Source: Psychrosphaera sp. B3R10 (GTDB lineage: Bacteria; Pseudomonadota; Gammaproteobacteria; Enterobacterales; Alteromonadaceae). Taken from it: a stretch of 64,000 nt of DNA. The notes under the pieces were generated by a model that worked only from the letters and a program-made list of their open reading frames with translations, was not told where the DNA came from and did not search any database. The number at the start of each line of letters is the position of its first letter. Position 1 is the first letter of the stretch. A program made the translations under genes and the position numbers. This document shows, in pieces, positions 51,165 through 59,153 of this stretch. The DNA lies in NCBI RefSeq assembly GCF_018861025.1, contig NZ_JAHKQH010000008.1:108470-172469 (forward strand). The letters are read 5' to 3'.

Positions 51165-51545
51165 TTAGTAAAAACCGTGCGGTGTGCGACAGTCAGAACC
51201 AAGTTTAGACAAGTAGTCTAACCAAAAGTTAGCAGGGTTGAATCCTTCGCCAACTTTAACTACTGAGTAACCTTTAGATTTAACTTCAGTAGTCGCTGCT
51301 TTGGCGCTTGCTTTTTTAGCTTTAGGCGCTTTTGCAGGTTTAGTTTCTGCTACAGGTTCAGCTGGCGCAATTTCACCGCCAGTTAATGCTGCGGTCATTT
51401 CTTCAATAGTCACCAAACGAACGTTTTTACCGCCGTCTATGCTATACCAGCCACTTTTAACTTCAATTTGTGGTTCTTTACCGTTAGCTTTTGTATAAGC
51501 TTCGGTAAATGCAGACAAGACTTGATCTTTGTCTAATTTACTCAT
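51165..51545 (-). CDS. Unknown protein with Ala/Lys-rich linker
   Basis: 126 aa, no family recognised. Layout: an N-terminal globular part (about 1-60, with YSIDGGKNVRLVTIEEMTAALTGG), a 30-residue linker rich in Ala, Lys and Pro (about 64-90), and a C-terminal part with VKVGEGFNPANFWLDYLSKLG. No signal peptide or membrane helix. The basic linker recalls nucleoid-associated proteins, but that is only a resemblance. Single gene, divergent from the Nif3-like gene. Confidence 0.65.
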   Translation of the reverse strand: MSKLDKDQVLSAFTEAYTKANGKEPQIEVKSGWYSIDGGKNVRLVTIEEMTAALTGGEIAPAEPVAETKPAKAPKAKKASAKAATTEVKSKGYSVVKVGEGFNPANFWLDYLSKLGSDCRTPHGFY

Positions 51546-51704
51546 TTTAATTACCTGTATTTCATTTATTTTTTTCGCGAGCGTTATTTATACAAAGTTT
51601 TTATTATGAATTCAACTTACAGACCAAATAAGCGATAATTTAGATAGAAATAAGCGAAAATTAACCATAAGTTACGTTAAAAATACACAATATAGAGAAA
51701 TACC
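51546..51704. promoter_or_regulatory. Divergent region with two 15-bp direct repeats
   Basis: Between the 51.2-kb unknown gene and the Nif3-like gene. AAATAAGCGATAATT at 51626-51640 and AAATAAGCGAAAATT at 51648-51662 differ at one base and are 22 bp apart, about two helical turns. They may be operator sites for either gene. Confidence 0.5.
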
Positions 51705-52466
51705 ATGACAATTCAGCGAAATGAATTAATGAAGTACCTCAACGACTTTTTAAATATCCAAAACATCAATGACTACTGTCCAAATGGATTACAAGTTGAA
51801 GGAACTCAAGAAATTAAAAAAATTGTGACTGGCGTAACGGCAAGTCAGGCATTAATAGATGCGGCCATTGCTGTCGATGCCGATTTATTGTTGGTCCACC
51901 ATGGCTATTTTTGGAAAGGTGAGGCACAGCCGATTGTTGGCCTCAAACGAAACAGAATTAAATCTTTGTTGGTAAACGACATAAACTTAGTGGGATATCA
52001 TTTACCACTCGATGTGCACAGTAGCTTAGGCAATAACAAACAACTTGGTGAACTGTTAGGGTTAACGCAAATCGAGCCAATTACACATATAAGCCCAAGT
52101 GGCGTTGTTTACCGAGGTGTTTTGCCGACACCAATGACGGCGAACGACTTTGCTACGCATATTAACAGTGTTTTGGCTCGTACACCGCTCGTAGAGCAAA
52201 CTTCTGAGCAACTAATAACACATGTCGCCTGGTGCACCGGAGGCGGTCAGGGATACTTAGACGCGGTTGTGGAGTTGGGTATTGACGCGTTTGTATCAGG
52301 TGAAGTATCTGAGCAAACGATACATAACGCCCGAGAGAATCAAATTCATTTTTTTGCGGCGGGGCATCATGCAACGGAACGGTATGGCGTCAAAGCGTTG
52401 GGCGAACATATTCAACGTGAATTTAATGTTGATGTTCAATTTATCGATATAAATAATCCTGCTTAA
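51705..52466 (+). CDS. Nif3-like / YbgI-family dinuclear metal protein
   Basis: 253 aa. Seen: NELMKYLNDFLNIQNINDYCPNGLQVEG at the N-terminus, LLVHHGYFW, GYHLPLDVH and SGEVSEQTIHNARE; metal ligands HH near 67 and the late FAAGHHATERYG. Family function not firmly known. Next gene starts 1 bp after its stop. Confidence 0.9.
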   Translation: MTIQRNELMKYLNDFLNIQNINDYCPNGLQVEGTQEIKKIVTGVTASQALIDAAIAVDADLLLVHHGYFWKGEAQPIVGLKRNRIKSLLVNDINLVGYHLPLDVHSSLGNNKQLGELLGLTQIEPITHISPSGVVYRGVLPTPMTANDFATHINSVLARTPLVEQTSEQLITHVAWCTGGGQGYLDAVVELGIDAFVSGEVSEQTIHNARENQIHFFAAGHHATERYGVKALGEHIQREFNVDVQFIDINNPA

Positions 52467-52467
52467 C

Positions 52468-53235
52468 ATGAAAAAACAAGATACCAGTTTTAGTAAAAGC
52501 GTCGACACATTTAAAAATAATATCTATGGCTCAAGTAAAGGCCAAGTTCGAGAGGCCGTTTTATTACGAGATTTAGAATCGATAATACACAGTAAACAAA
52601 AGCTCAATATTATTGATGTGGGAGGTGGGCAGGGACAGATCGCGCTAAAATTAGCTCAACAAGGGCATAACGTGACAATTTGCGACATTTCTGAAGAAAT
52701 GTTGGATGTGGCCAAAAATAAAGCGATTGAGTTGAATATAAGCGATAAAGTGGCATTTATTCACTGTCCTTTGCAGGAGTTGCCAAGTAAATTGCAAACT
52801 AAGTTTGATGTGGTGTTATGCCACGCTGTTTTTGAATGGCTTGCGGACCCTCAAGCGGCATTCAAAATTCTTGCCGATTATTTAACAGACAAGGGGCAGT
52901 TATCATTGATGTTTTATAATGCCAATGGCCAGATAATGAGTAATTTGGTTTACGGTAACTTTGATTATATTGAAGCGGGATTTAACGTTAAAAAAGCGGT
53001 AAGGTTAAATCCACAAAATGCATTAATGCCGGATACGGTTAAAGATTGGGCTAAACAGGCCGGATTATCGCTGTGTTTAGACACTGGCGTTCGGTGTTTT
53101 CACGATTACATGAGAAATCGTGAACAGTGGACTAAAGACATTAATAAGATTGTTGAAATGGAATTAACCTATTCCACCAAAGAACCGTTTGCATCGATTG
53201 CACGATACAAACATTTTATATTTAAAGCTAATTAG
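52468..53235 (+). CDS. cmoM: tRNA 5-carboxymethoxyuridine methyltransferase
   Basis: SAM-dependent methylation of cmo5U34 to mcmo5U34 in tRNA. Seen: IIDVGGGQGQIALKLAQQGH (SAM loop), DISEEML, HAVFEWLADP and FYNANGQIMSNLVYGNF, close to E. coli CmoM. 255 aa. Follows the Nif3-like gene and is followed 8 bp later by a GST-like gene. Confidence 0.9.
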   Translation: MKKQDTSFSKSVDTFKNNIYGSSKGQVREAVLLRDLESIIHSKQKLNIIDVGGGQGQIALKLAQQGHNVTICDISEEMLDVAKNKAIELNISDKVAFIHCPLQELPSKLQTKFDVVLCHAVFEWLADPQAAFKILADYLTDKGQLSLMFYNANGQIMSNLVYGNFDYIEAGFNVKKAVRLNPQNALMPDTVKDWAKQAGLSLCLDTGVRCFHDYMRNREQWTKDINKIVEMELTYSTKEPFASIARYKHFIFKAN

Positions 53236-53243
53236 GACTGCCC

Positions 53244-53825
53244 GTGAAATTATATGGTTCGACTACTTCTCCTTTCGTTAGACGTCTTCGCCTGTTACTG
53301 GTACAAAGTGATTATCAATTTGTCCCTTTTAATATTTTTGGCAATGATCGCGACACAATCAAAAAGACCAATCCAACGTTAAAAGTGCCTATTTTTGAAG
53401 ACGTAATTGATGGACGTACACAACAAATATTCGATTCGGGAAATGTCTTTCGTTATTTGTATCAAAAGTTTGAAATTCAGCCTTTGTCGGTAAAAGAACA
53501 AAATGACTTGTCAGTCATCGACGCCTGCTGTGATTCGTTAGTAAATATGATGATATTGACTCGCAGCGGCGTGGAAGTAAATAAAGACAAATTGTATTTT
53601 AATATTCAGCGAGAGCGCCAACTATCAAGCTTTGAATATTTAGAGGACCAAATTGCTCAGGGGGAGTTTTCAAATTGGCGCTACCCAAGTATTGCGTTAT
53701 TGGCAACGGTAGAATGGGCAAACTTTAGAAGTTTATTTGATTTTACTGGTTATCCGAACATTCAACGTTTTATCAAAGACAACAGTACCCAACCTGGTGT
53801 ATTAGAAACAGCACCAAAAGATTAA
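53244..53825 (+). CDS. Glutathione S-transferase-like protein
   Basis: 193 aa. Seen: thioredoxin-fold start MKLYGSTTSPFVRRLRLLL, NPTLKVPIFEDV and an all-helical C-terminal half. The N-terminal thioredoxin-like domain resembles GSTs; the catalytic Ser/Cys position carries Ser-Pro (TSPF). Substrate unknown. Last gene of the Nif3-cmoM-GST run. Confidence 0.8.
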   Translation: MKLYGSTTSPFVRRLRLLLVQSDYQFVPFNIFGNDRDTIKKTNPTLKVPIFEDVIDGRTQQIFDSGNVFRYLYQKFEIQPLSVKEQNDLSVIDACCDSLVNMMILTRSGVEVNKDKLYFNIQRERQLSSFEYLEDQIAQGEFSNWRYPSIALLATVEWANFRSLFDFTGYPNIQRFIKDNSTQPGVLETAPKD

Positions 53826-53848
53826 GGTTTAGGGCGTCAAAACACAAA

Positions 53849-53882
53849 TTAACGACAGTTATTATTTAGTAACTGTCGTTAA
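53849..53882. terminator. Perfect 13-bp inverted repeat
   Basis: TTAACGACAGTTA at 53849-53861 and its exact reverse complement at 53870-53882, loop 8 nt. It sits between the converging GST-like and CBM48 genes, so a terminator is most likely; the T run is weak (TTAATTA). Confidence 0.65.
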
Positions 53883-53936
53883 TTACTGCAATAAACAACG
53901 CACTTATTTATTTAAACTGCAATCGACTATAAAGGG

Positions 53937-54239
53937 TTAAACAACAACGACAGAGTTATCGTCAAAACTGACTGGCGAAGGGCAGTAGGCATCTGCGTTC
54001 CAATCATTTTCCCATTTTGAATCGTCTAATAAATATTTAAATTGATATTTATTTTCTGTTTCTAAATCTAAAGTAAGAGAGAAATCACCTGATTTTAATT
54101 TTTTCATTGGAGCTTCTTTCCAACCATTAAAATCACCAGCAATTGCAACTTTTTCAGCCGCATCACATTCTTCTTTTTTGATTTTGAATGTCACTTTACA
54201 AATTGGTTTACTTTTTAAGTATTTTTTATTCAGGCTCAT
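53937..54239 (-). CDS. CBM48 / isoamylase N-domain-like small protein
   Basis: 100 aa with a single AMPK-type glycogen-binding/early-set domain: CKVTFKIKKEECDAAEKVAIAG, DFNGWKEAPMKKLKSGDF, YQFKYLLDDSKWENDWNADA, ending VSFDDNSVVVV. No signal peptide. No glycogen gene is in the window. Such stand-alone domain proteins are common in marine gammaproteobacteria. Ribosome site AGGGAAG upstream. Confidence 0.85.
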   Translation of the reverse strand: MSLNKKYLKSKPICKVTFKIKKEECDAAEKVAIAGDFNGWKEAPMKKLKSGDFSLTLDLETENKYQFKYLLDDSKWENDWNADAYCPSPVSFDDNSVVVV

Positions 54240-54510
54240 AATGTACTTCCCTAGTTAAATTAAATTTAATGCTGTAAATATAGCCAATTTTGAAAAAATG
54301 GAAATATATTTTTAGTGTTTTTACTCTATGCATTCGATTGTATCACTAAAAAATTTCGAATTACTTATATTGTTATGCGTTTTTCTTACTGTTTAAACTG
54401 GTTGACCGCATATGTAATGCAACTAACCATGGGATTTTAGTCCGCAATAAAACAGGATAGAAACAATAAGTTTATGTCGTAATTCGGTTACTATTAATCA
54501 TATTTACATT
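54240..54510. promoter_or_regulatory. Region upstream of the CBM48 gene
   Basis: 271 bp with no ORF. The minus-strand side should contain the CBM48 gene promoter (TATATT near 54280 is a possible -10). Nothing else recognised. Confidence 0.35.
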
Positions 54511-54534
54511 AAAAAAGGGAGCCGAAGCCCCCTT
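54511..54534 (-). terminator. TTCG-loop terminator of the DUF5916 gene
   Basis: On the minus strand AAGGGGGC, loop TTCG, GCTCCCTT, then a run of T. One G-T wobble in an 8-bp stem. A classical stable tetraloop terminator just past the DUF5916 stop. Confidence 0.9.
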
Positions 54535-54565
54535 GTTTAACAAAAAATTCATATAGGTAATTAAT

Positions 54566-56974
54566 TTACAATAACCAAGCGTAACTCAGTTTCATAAATA
54601 CACTGCGATTATCGGACTTAATATTTGTTAGTGAGTCGTTGTCTTTACCTGCTTCTGAATAACCAACAAAAAATAGCGTTTGAGGGTTAATTTTATAGCT
54701 ATATAAAAGCTGTGCAGAAAGTCTACGGAAATTTTCATTACGATCGCCTGGATCTACATATTTTGACAAATTTCTATCTATCTCTGTATAAACCAACGAC
54801 AGTCGTAAAAAGCTCTTAATGGAAAACTGATAGGTATTTCTCAAGTCGAGTAATTTCGCAGTAAAAACATTGTCGCCTTCATGATCTAATCGCGTGTATT
54901 CAAATCGTATTTGCGATTTGAGGTGAGTATTTATATTCCAAGAAATATTAGGTTCTAAAACAAGTTGATCAGAAATCCTATTATTTGCATAGTCAATCGC
55001 TTTACCTTTTTTAAAGTAATTGCCCAACCAAAGGTTAGATGTTGGTTTAAATTCGCCCCACATGTTGATGTTCTTTTCATAAAACATGTCGGTATTCGCA
55101 TCAATAGCCAAATAGTCCTGAGCGCTTTGAGCATCAATTATTACTGGATTGTCGTGGCTGTAGACAAGTTCGTTGTTAGTGCGGGCACCAACTCTATCAC
55201 GCCCTAAAAACCCAACGCGAAGATAGCTTTGTTTTGGACCATTAAAATTAATATTAAATTCGTTTTCTTGCTCTAACAACTCGCCATCTTGGTTATGTGT
55301 GATGTCGATATCTCCATTTATTCGAAATCGCGACCACCAGTCATCGTCGTCACCACGCCAAACATAACCGCCACCAATGACACTCATTGTGCGGTCGACT
55401 GTATCGATAAATGCTAAGTCGGCCCTAAAATTTTCACCTATATCTTCGTGGCGAACATTAAAGTACCAATCTCTGTTTTCGTGAGTATATTGAATACGAT
55501 AGGCAAGGTCTGAGCTATTGACACTAAAAGCTCGCAGGTATTGTTCGCCAAAGTTAAAGGTGGTTATATTGGTGTGTTCGTCTGTGCTCGTATCTGAAAA
55601 ATAGTCAAATACATCGCTTAATCCCACTTCAGAGAATTCAGTATTGGTTCTTATTATCTGAAAATTAACCGTATCCTGAGGGCTAGGTTGGTATTTGGTA
55701 TCAAAACTGAGCACTTCGTTATGATAGTCGTCGTTGTCTCGAATGGTAGAAACTACGCCAACTGCAAGTTCTTTATTGACAGCATAACGATAGCGAAACG
55801 CACTATTTAAGGTATCTTGTTCAATGCTATAGCCAGAAGAACGTAAGTTGCCAGGAGTAATAATGTTTGCGGTTTTGTCGTTTGCTATAAAGGCAGCAAA
55901 TGAATGGTCACCGGATTTACCCGTGATCTTTGCGCCATAATCAGGCGCATTTATATTACGTGTATAGATCAGGTTAACTGGGGTGTCGAAATAGTCTTGG
56001 TTTTCAAGAAAGAAACTTCGTTTTTCCTGTAAATATAACGCAAAAGTATTATTAACGTTGAGCTGCCCAGAGTCAGCTTCTACTTGAGAAAAATCGGGGT
56101 TTAAGGTGGCATTAAGGGTAATGTCTGGCGTGATCCCCCACTTGACGTCTAACCCAACGTCACTATTGCTTTCTTCGCTCCAATCGTTTGTTTCACTTAA
56201 ATCTCGACTTTTCGTTTTACCTGTAACAAAGGTTGGTATAGCAGTAAGGTTATTGCCTTGCTTAGCACCTGAAAAGCCACGTTCAATTGGCATCTGACAT
56301 ATCCAACAGTTATTGTCTTGGCTCATCTGTGCATTAGAGATTCGCATTTGGGTGTCTCGAGGATAGAAACGAACAAACTCCATGCCCCAATGTTGAATGT
56401 CTAAACTGTCGTCAAAATTTAAGATACGAAGCGGTATCGCGATTTCAACTTGATAACCAAAATCCGTAATTTGTCCCGCAGCTTCCCAAATACCATCCCA
56501 TGCCGGACTTTCGTTTTTAGTTAGTTCATTTTCTATCGCATCAGCTTGAGTGCCTAATGGATTTATGAAAAATTGATAGGCTAGGGAATGGTCGTGGTAA
56601 CTGTCTATTTTTACCGCAACACGGTCATCATTCCAATTTGAATCTCGGTCCGTTAAGTTTGCGATGATCTTAGAAGGATCTGGATCATAAGCTTTAAACG
56701 CAATAAATAAGGTATCCCCGTTTTCGTAAACAAACGCTTCGGTTTTTACTGGAGCAGACATATTCTCGCGAGGGTAAGTTTCGTTATTAACTGCAATTAG
56801 ACGTGCGTCTTGCCACTCTGAACTATCGAGTACACCGTCGATAAGTGCAATCTTGTCAGACTTAGGAATACTAATATGTGACTTTTTTGATGATTTTTTT
56901 TGGCCTATTGGCGCAGATTCGACCAAGCCTGAAAATATAAAGCTGGTTGATAATAATAAAGCGAGAAACTTCAT
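54566..56974 (-). CDS. DUF5916 protein with N-terminal CBM9-like domain
   Basis: 802 aa. Seen: signal peptide (about 1-20, ending VESA), then a carbohydrate-binding CBM9-like domain (about 38-215, ALIDGVLDSSEWQDARLI, YENGDTLFIAFKAYDPDP). After it comes the DUF5916 domain, beta-rich, ending in an aromatic strand KLSYAWLL that suggests an outer-membrane barrel. Cys pair NNCWICQM near 227. Homologues occur in marine bacteria near proteolysis or carbohydrate genes; no partner is visible here. Single gene with its own terminator. Confidence 0.85.
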   Translation of the reverse strand: MKFLALLLSTSFIFSGLVESAPIGQKKSSKKSHISIPKSDKIALIDGVLDSSEWQDARLIAVNNETYPRENMSAPVKTEAFVYENGDTLFIAFKAYDPDPSKIIANLTDRDSNWNDDRVAVKIDSYHDHSLAYQFFINPLGTQADAIENELTKNESPAWDGIWEAAGQITDFGYQVEIAIPLRILNFDDSLDIQHWGMEFVRFYPRDTQMRISNAQMSQDNNCWICQMPIERGFSGAKQGNNLTAIPTFVTGKTKSRDLSETNDWSEESNSDVGLDVKWGITPDITLNATLNPDFSQVEADSGQLNVNNTFALYLQEKRSFFLENQDYFDTPVNLIYTRNINAPDYGAKITGKSGDHSFAAFIANDKTANIITPGNLRSSGYSIEQDTLNSAFRYRYAVNKELAVGVVSTIRDNDDYHNEVLSFDTKYQPSPQDTVNFQIIRTNTEFSEVGLSDVFDYFSDTSTDEHTNITTFNFGEQYLRAFSVNSSDLAYRIQYTHENRDWYFNVRHEDIGENFRADLAFIDTVDRTMSVIGGGYVWRGDDDDWWSRFRINGDIDITHNQDGELLEQENEFNINFNGPKQSYLRVGFLGRDRVGARTNNELVYSHDNPVIIDAQSAQDYLAIDANTDMFYEKNINMWGEFKPTSNLWLGNYFKKGKAIDYANNRISDQLVLEPNISWNINTHLKSQIRFEYTRLDHEGDNVFTAKLLDLRNTYQFSIKSFLRLSLVYTEIDRNLSKYVDPGDRNENFRRLSAQLLYSYKINPQTLFFVGYSEAGKDNDSLTNIKSDNRSVFMKLSYAWLL

Positions 56975-57203
56975 TCGTTCTCCGAAAATTGTTATTCCGT
57001 TAAATTCGCCATGATAATAATCCAGTTTTCACAAAAAAGATGTGAATTACGTTGAACAACTCTCGTGACACGATTAAGTGCATAGTCGAGTGAGAACAAC
57101 AAAAAGTTTAAATTATTCCAAAATTTATTTACAGCGGTAAAAAGATATCAATTTAGAACCAATGTTAGTAAAAATTTCAGAGTTGGTATTGCAAATTTAA
57201 CTC
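56975..57203. promoter_or_regulatory. Region between DUF5916 promoter and integrase terminator
   Basis: About 230 bp, AT-rich, no ORF. Contains the DUF5916 promoter on the minus strand. It marks the border between core genome and the integron. Confidence 0.35.
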
Positions 57204-57236
57204 AAAAAAATAATACCTTTTACATCAACGAAAGGT
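57204..57236 (-). terminator. Terminator of the integron integrase gene
   Basis: On the minus strand, just past the intI stop: ACCTTT, 10-nt loop, AAAGGT (6-bp stem), ATTA and seven T (57204-57210). It probably ends intI transcription before DUF5916. Confidence 0.6.
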
Positions 57237-57239
57237 AAA

Positions 57240-58211
57240 TTAGTACAGCTTACTTAACGGACTGACAACGCCATTCGCACCTTGTTGCAAAACGTGTGTA
57301 TAGATTTGTGTCGTTCGGACATCAGTATGACCTAATTGACTTTGCACCGTTCTAATATCTGCACCGGATTGTAATAAATGGGTGGCAAAGGAGTGACGCA
57401 AAGTATGGGGTGTCACGGGCTTGGTGATACCCGCATTTATTGACGCTGCTTTTACGGCTTTACGGATACCCGAATGGTCAATGTGATGACGCCTAATCTC
57501 ACCGGTTTCCGGGTCAGCACTTAATTTATGGGATGGAAATAAAAAATGCCAATGCAACGTTTTATTCGCTCCAGGATATTTTTTACTTAACCTGTGTGGT
57601 AACCAAACTCCAGCATATTGTTCATTATCTAAATCGAGTTTTAAATATTCATCGACCTGAATAATTTGATTCCTCAAAGCTGGAACTAACTCCTGAGCAA
57701 GTGTAACAACACGATGTTTATTGCCTTTACCATTCCAAATTCGAATACACTTGTAGTCAAAATCAATATCCTGAACCCTAAGTTTCATAGCCTCCATTAA
57801 ACGCAAACCACTGCCATACAGCAAACTTGCCACCAGGAGATGACGCTTATGCAACTTGGTCATTAACTTTTTTACTTCTTCCTGAGTTAAAACAACTGGA
57901 AGCTTTTGCTGGCGACTACTTTTTACAAAACACAAATTTAGCGACAATTCATTTTTTAAAACATGTTTATATAAAAAGGAAAGTGCATTTAGTGCCGTCA
58001 TTTGCGTCCTCGCCGCCACATTTTTAGTTAGCACCAAATAATCCAAGAATGCTTCAACTTCCGTATTACCCATCGTCACTGGATGCCGTTTATCATGAAA
58101 ATGAATGAACTCTGCGATCCAAAACAAGTATGTTTCAATTGATTTTTTTGCATATTGTCGACTATACATAAAATCGGCAATACTATTCAAAAATGGCGAC
58201 CGAGTTTGCAT
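57240..58211 (-). CDS. intI: Integron integrase IntI (tyrosine recombinase)
   Basis: Catalyses attI x attC and attC x attC recombination; the attC strand is recognised as a folded hairpin. Seen: 323 aa; N-terminal SAM-like domain (about 8-92); catalytic domain with Arg137 (SGLRLMEA), Lys163, His269 and Arg272 (TPHTLRHSFATHLL), His295 (QLGHTDV) and nucleophile Tyr304. The IntI-specific extra segment is present at about 205-228 (RLSKKYPGA...WHFLFP), which separates it from XerC/D. Intact, no frameshift. ATG 58211 has AAGGA six bases upstream. Expression is probably SOS-regulated: a LexA box covers the -10. Transcribed away from the cassettes, as in other integrons. Confidence 0.96.
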   Translation of the reverse strand: MQTRSPFLNSIADFMYSRQYAKKSIETYLFWIAEFIHFHDKRHPVTMGNTEVEAFLDYLVLTKNVAARTQMTALNALSFLYKHVLKNELSLNLCFVKSSRQQKLPVVLTQEEVKKLMTKLHKRHLLVASLLYGSGLRLMEAMKLRVQDIDFDYKCIRIWNGKGNKHRVVTLAQELVPALRNQIIQVDEYLKLDLDNEQYAGVWLPHRLSKKYPGANKTLHWHFLFPSHKLSADPETGEIRRHHIDHSGIRKAVKAASINAGITKPVTPHTLRHSFATHLLQSGADIRTVQSQLGHTDVRTTQIYTHVLQQGANGVVSPLSKLY

Positions 58212-58229
58212 TTTATATCCTTATGAATG

Positions 58230-58245
58230 CTGTTTTTATATACAG
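58230..58245 (-). promoter_or_regulatory. LexA box over the intI promoter
   Basis: CTGTTTTTATATACAG is an exact CTGT-N8-ACAG palindrome. Read on the minus strand with flanks it matches 17 of 20 bases of the E. coli consensus TACTGTATATATATACAGTA. It lies 18 bp before the intI ATG and overlaps the predicted -10, so LexA binding would block transcription. SOS control of integron integrases is established in Vibrio and mobile integrons. Confidence 0.9.
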
Positions 58246-58271
58246 TATTGCGCATTTTCCTCACTAGTCAA
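58242..58271 (-). promoter_or_regulatory. Predicted intI promoter
   Basis: On the minus strand TTGACT (58266-58271) and TACTGT (58242-58247), 18-bp spacer. A 15-bp repeat containing GGAAACTTTCC ends close upstream at 58275. Confidence 0.65.
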
Positions 58272-58274
58272 GAA

Positions 58275-58420
58275 ATGAGGAAACTTTCCGCATTTCCACA
58301 AATCCACCAAAAAACCACAATCTCCCAAACATAAACGTTGCAAGCACCCCAAAGAATTTGCTACTAATAAATAAAATAAACACAGGGAAAATATTTTTTC
58401 AGGATATGAGGAAACTTTCC
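58275..58420. repeat. Two 15-bp direct repeats flanking the attI region
   Basis: ATGAGGAAACTTTCC occurs at 58275-58289 and at 58406-58420, 131 bp apart. Each holds an 11-bp hyphenated palindrome GGAAACTTTCC. The first borders the intI -35; the second ends 12 bp before the presumed attI core. They may be integrase-binding sites like DR1/DR2 of class 1 attI, or sites for a host regulator that links intI expression and attI. Confidence 0.8.
58338..58367 (+). promoter_or_regulatory. Possible cassette promoter Pc
   Basis: TTGCAA (58338-58343), 18-bp spacer, TACTAA (58362-58367), pointing into the array, 88 bp before the first cassette ORF. A weak match; an alternative Pc inside intI cannot be excluded. 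Confidence 0.35.
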
Positions 58421-58439
58421 CCTGATTAAACTGTTATAT
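58421..58439 (+). other. Presumed attI recombination site
   Basis: CTGTTATATAG at the border between the attI region and the first cassette holds GTTATAT (58433-58439). It is close to GTTRRRY and to the core boxes that follow other cassettes here (GTTATAA, GTTATGT). The exact crossover is inferred. Confidence 0.6.
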
Positions 58440-58454
58440 AGCCTTAGAGTTCAC

Positions 58455-58709
58455 ATGCGAATATTTAACATCGGTGGTAGGACACATGTACAGCCACGAG
58501 AGACAATACGTTGTAATCGTTGTGGTCTTGAATACCTACTAGAAGTTACAACTTGTCCTCATTGTAAAGGAATGAGTAACGGAGAAATAATTGAAAAATT
58601 GCATATTCCACACTCTGAACAGCAAGATAAAAATAATAAAACCGGAAGAACTTTTTTCGTCATCTTTATTACTCTGGTAGTGTTGTTTGTTATTTCAGTT
58701 GTGAATTAG
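58455..58709 (+). CDS. Cassette 1: zinc-ribbon protein with C-terminal membrane helix
   Basis: 84 aa, no known function. Seen: Cys20, Cys23, Cys34 and Cys37 form a rubredoxin/zinc-ribbon pattern (CNRC...CPHC); a polar middle (about 40-62); and a hydrophobic helix 66-82 (FFVIFITLVVLFVISVV), so a tail-anchored inner-membrane protein is likely. As the first cassette it should be the best expressed from Pc. It is followed by an atypical attC. Confidence 0.75.
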   Translation: MRIFNIGGRTHVQPRETIRCNRCGLEYLLEVTTCPHCKGMSNGEIIEKLHIPHSEQQDKNNKTGRTFFVIFITLVVLFVISVVN

Positions 58710-58717
58710 AGAACGGC

Positions 58718-58829
58718 TAAATAACAAGCGCATTAAGTCAGACGGCCTCAAATTAGGCCTCATTAATGCAAAAAGAAACGGCGCATAAATGCGTCCCAAA
58801 TTGGTCCGCTGCTTATGCGGGCGTTAGCT
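58718..58829 (+). repeat. attC1 (atypical)
   Basis: Starts near AAATAAC and ends at GTTAGCT (58823-58829). The outer arms TAAC-CGCAT and ATGCG-GTTA pair. Inside are extra hairpins: GGCCT/AGGCC (58744-58759) and CGCAT/ATGCG (58782-58793). At about 112 bp it is longer and less like the others. Confidence 0.75.
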
Positions 58830-58835
58830 ATACAA

Positions 58836-58863
58836 TTGAATTTTCAGTGGCAAGTGATACTAT
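58836..58863 (+). promoter_or_regulatory. Promoter of the toxin-antitoxin cassette
   Basis: TTGAAT (58836-58841), 16 bp, TACTAT (58858-58863). Just downstream, GTACT-TATC-AGTAC (58869 to about 58882) is an inverted repeat close to the start, a natural operator for antitoxin autoregulation. Confidence 0.65.
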
Positions 58864-58895
58864 AGTGGTACTTATCAGTACTAAGGTAACTTTTT

Positions 58896-59153
58896 ATGAG
58901 AGTTGAATTGGTTACAACTTTAAAGCGCCAAGCTACGAAAATATTGGCAGATCTTCATGTTTCTAAAGAACCTGTTTTAATAACAGAGCATGGTCAACCG
59001 TCTGCTTATCTAGTCGATGTAGAAGATTATGAACTGATGCAAAAACGGATGGCAATATTGGAAGGTATAGCGAGAGGGGAGCAATCAATCGCGAATGGGA
59101 ATACCACGACTAATGCAGATGCTAAAGTGAAGATGGCGAAATGGCTGAAATAA
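58896..59153 (+). CDS. Cassette 2: Phd/YefM-family antitoxin
   Basis: 85 aa. Seen: MRVELVTTLKRQATKILADLHVSKEPVLITEHGQPSA, the DNA-binding Phd/YefM fold with VLITxHGxPxAYLV, and a basic C-terminal tail that would wrap the toxin. AAGG precedes the ATG by eight bases. Overlaps the toxin by 13 bp. The antitoxin should repress its own promoter (inverted repeat at 58869-58882). Confidence 0.9.
   Translation: MRVELVTTLKRQATKILADLHVSKEPVLITEHGQPSAYLVDVEDYELMQKRMAILEGIARGEQSIANGNTTTNADAKVKMAKWLK

Noticed and set aside
57240..58211. Integrase considered as XerC/XerD or a prophage integrase
   Set aside because: It has the IntI-specific insert before the second catalytic block and attC sites next to it; no phage genes nearby.
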